The notes below the pieces were generated by a model, which saw only the letters and a program-made list of their open reading frames with translations, was not told the origin of the DNA and did not search any database. A stretch of 64,000 nucleotides of DNA from Porticoccaceae bacterium (lineage in GTDB: Bacteria; Pseudomonadota; Gammaproteobacteria; Pseudomonadales; Porticoccaceae). The position numbers and the translations under genes are program-made. Position 1 is the first letter of the stretch, and each line of letters begins with the position of its first letter. This document shows, one piece after another, positions 63,738 to 64,000 of the stretch. The stretch covers positions 1 through 64,000 of the forward strand of contig JAHEGD010000003.1 of the NCBI GenBank assembly GCA_024639885.1. Direction: 5' to 3'.

Positions 63738-64000
63738 TTAAGCGCCTTTGAAATCGGCGTCGCGCTTCTCGACAAAGGCGTCGCGCGCCTCCTGCGAGTC
63801 GCCCTGCGCATAGGCCTGCATGGTAAAGCCCTGCTCCCAGCGGTATTTCTCTTCAAGGTTGCCATCCTCAATCATGGTCAGCGCCTCTTTGGCCAAGGCG
63901 ATCATCGCCGGGCTCTTCTCGGCGATTTTTGCGGCCACGCTGCGGGCTGTATCGCGCAGCGCCGCCAGTGCGACCACCTGCTCTACCGCACCTAGCCGGT
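63738..64000 (-). CDS. echA20: EchA20-like crotonase, cut by the window edge
   Basis: The last 87 codons of a crotonase-family gene; the frame is open to the edge, so the start lies outside. The tail LAKEALTMIEDGNLEEKYRW then EQGFTMQAYAQGDSQEARDA and FVEKR match EchA20 (Rv3550), the hydrolase that opens ring D in the C/D-ring pathway. Conserved active-site parts lie beyond the window. It precedes kshA on the same strand with an 81-base gap. Confidence 0.8.
   Translation of the reverse strand, partial: RLGAVEQVVALAALRDTARSVAAKIAEKSPAMIALAKEALTMIEDGNLEEKYRWEQGFTMQAYAQGDSQEARDAFVEKRDADFKGA

Overview
The window is about 64 kb of dense, GC-rich bacterial chromosome. Gene content points to a gammaproteobacterium, probably a marine catabolic generalist: a long-form PurC, AvtA, a MerR-type LiuR regulator with a full liu leucine-degradation operon, AlkB with an AraC partner, and a LuxR-type regulator of the TeiR kind. 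Placement below class level is inference. No prophage, insertion sequence or CRISPR array was recognised.

Positions 1-9500 hold housekeeping genes. There is a tRNA-Leu with a near-consensus promoter, a TPR/O-GlcNAc-transferase-like glycosyltransferase, an HvfC-like/DoxX pair without its usual partners, two decayed acyl-carrier-protein tails, a 34-bp tandem repeat, a tRNA-Val/tRNA-Asp operon, then queD, a YfcH-type epimerase, purC, phrB and a D-2-hydroxyacid dehydrogenase. Positions 9600-18300 hold ilvD, a fused indolepyruvate:ferredoxin oxidoreductase-type enzyme, an alpha/beta hydrolase, a MAPEG protein and two exporters.

Positions 18400-31000 form a carbon-catabolism block. The liuRABCDE operon takes isovaleryl-CoA to acetoacetate and acetyl-CoA, and a nearby scoAB pair activates the acetoacetate. 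Between them lie an AraC regulator and an alkane 1-monooxygenase. Two facing arrays of short repeats sit between convergent alkB and scoB. Next come a LysR regulator, a eukaryotic-type HisA homologue translationally coupled to avtA, an octaheme cytochrome c with TPRs, and hemH.

Positions 36200-41500 are accessory: an exported orphan protein, a protein with two predicted winged helices, a 2OG-Fe(II) oxygenase-like protein, and a large adhesin-like protein with near-identical 540-bp internal repeats.

Positions 41870-64000 are a steroid-degradation island. Genes for ring A/B opening (KSI, KstD, KshA, HsaA/B, HsaC, HsaD) flank a set resembling the actinobacterial KstR2 regulon for rings C/D (FadD3, IpdA/B, IpdF, FadE30-like and other acyl-CoA dehydrogenases, FadA6, a crotonase, an EchA20-like hydrolase cut by the window edge). 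The main blocks diverge from position 55.7 kb. The only regulator in the island is a LuxR-family protein; no TetR-type KstR/KstR2 is present. KshB, HsaEFG, IpdC and uptake genes are not in the window. The HsaD homologue is unusually short, lacking about 39 residues after the nucleophile.
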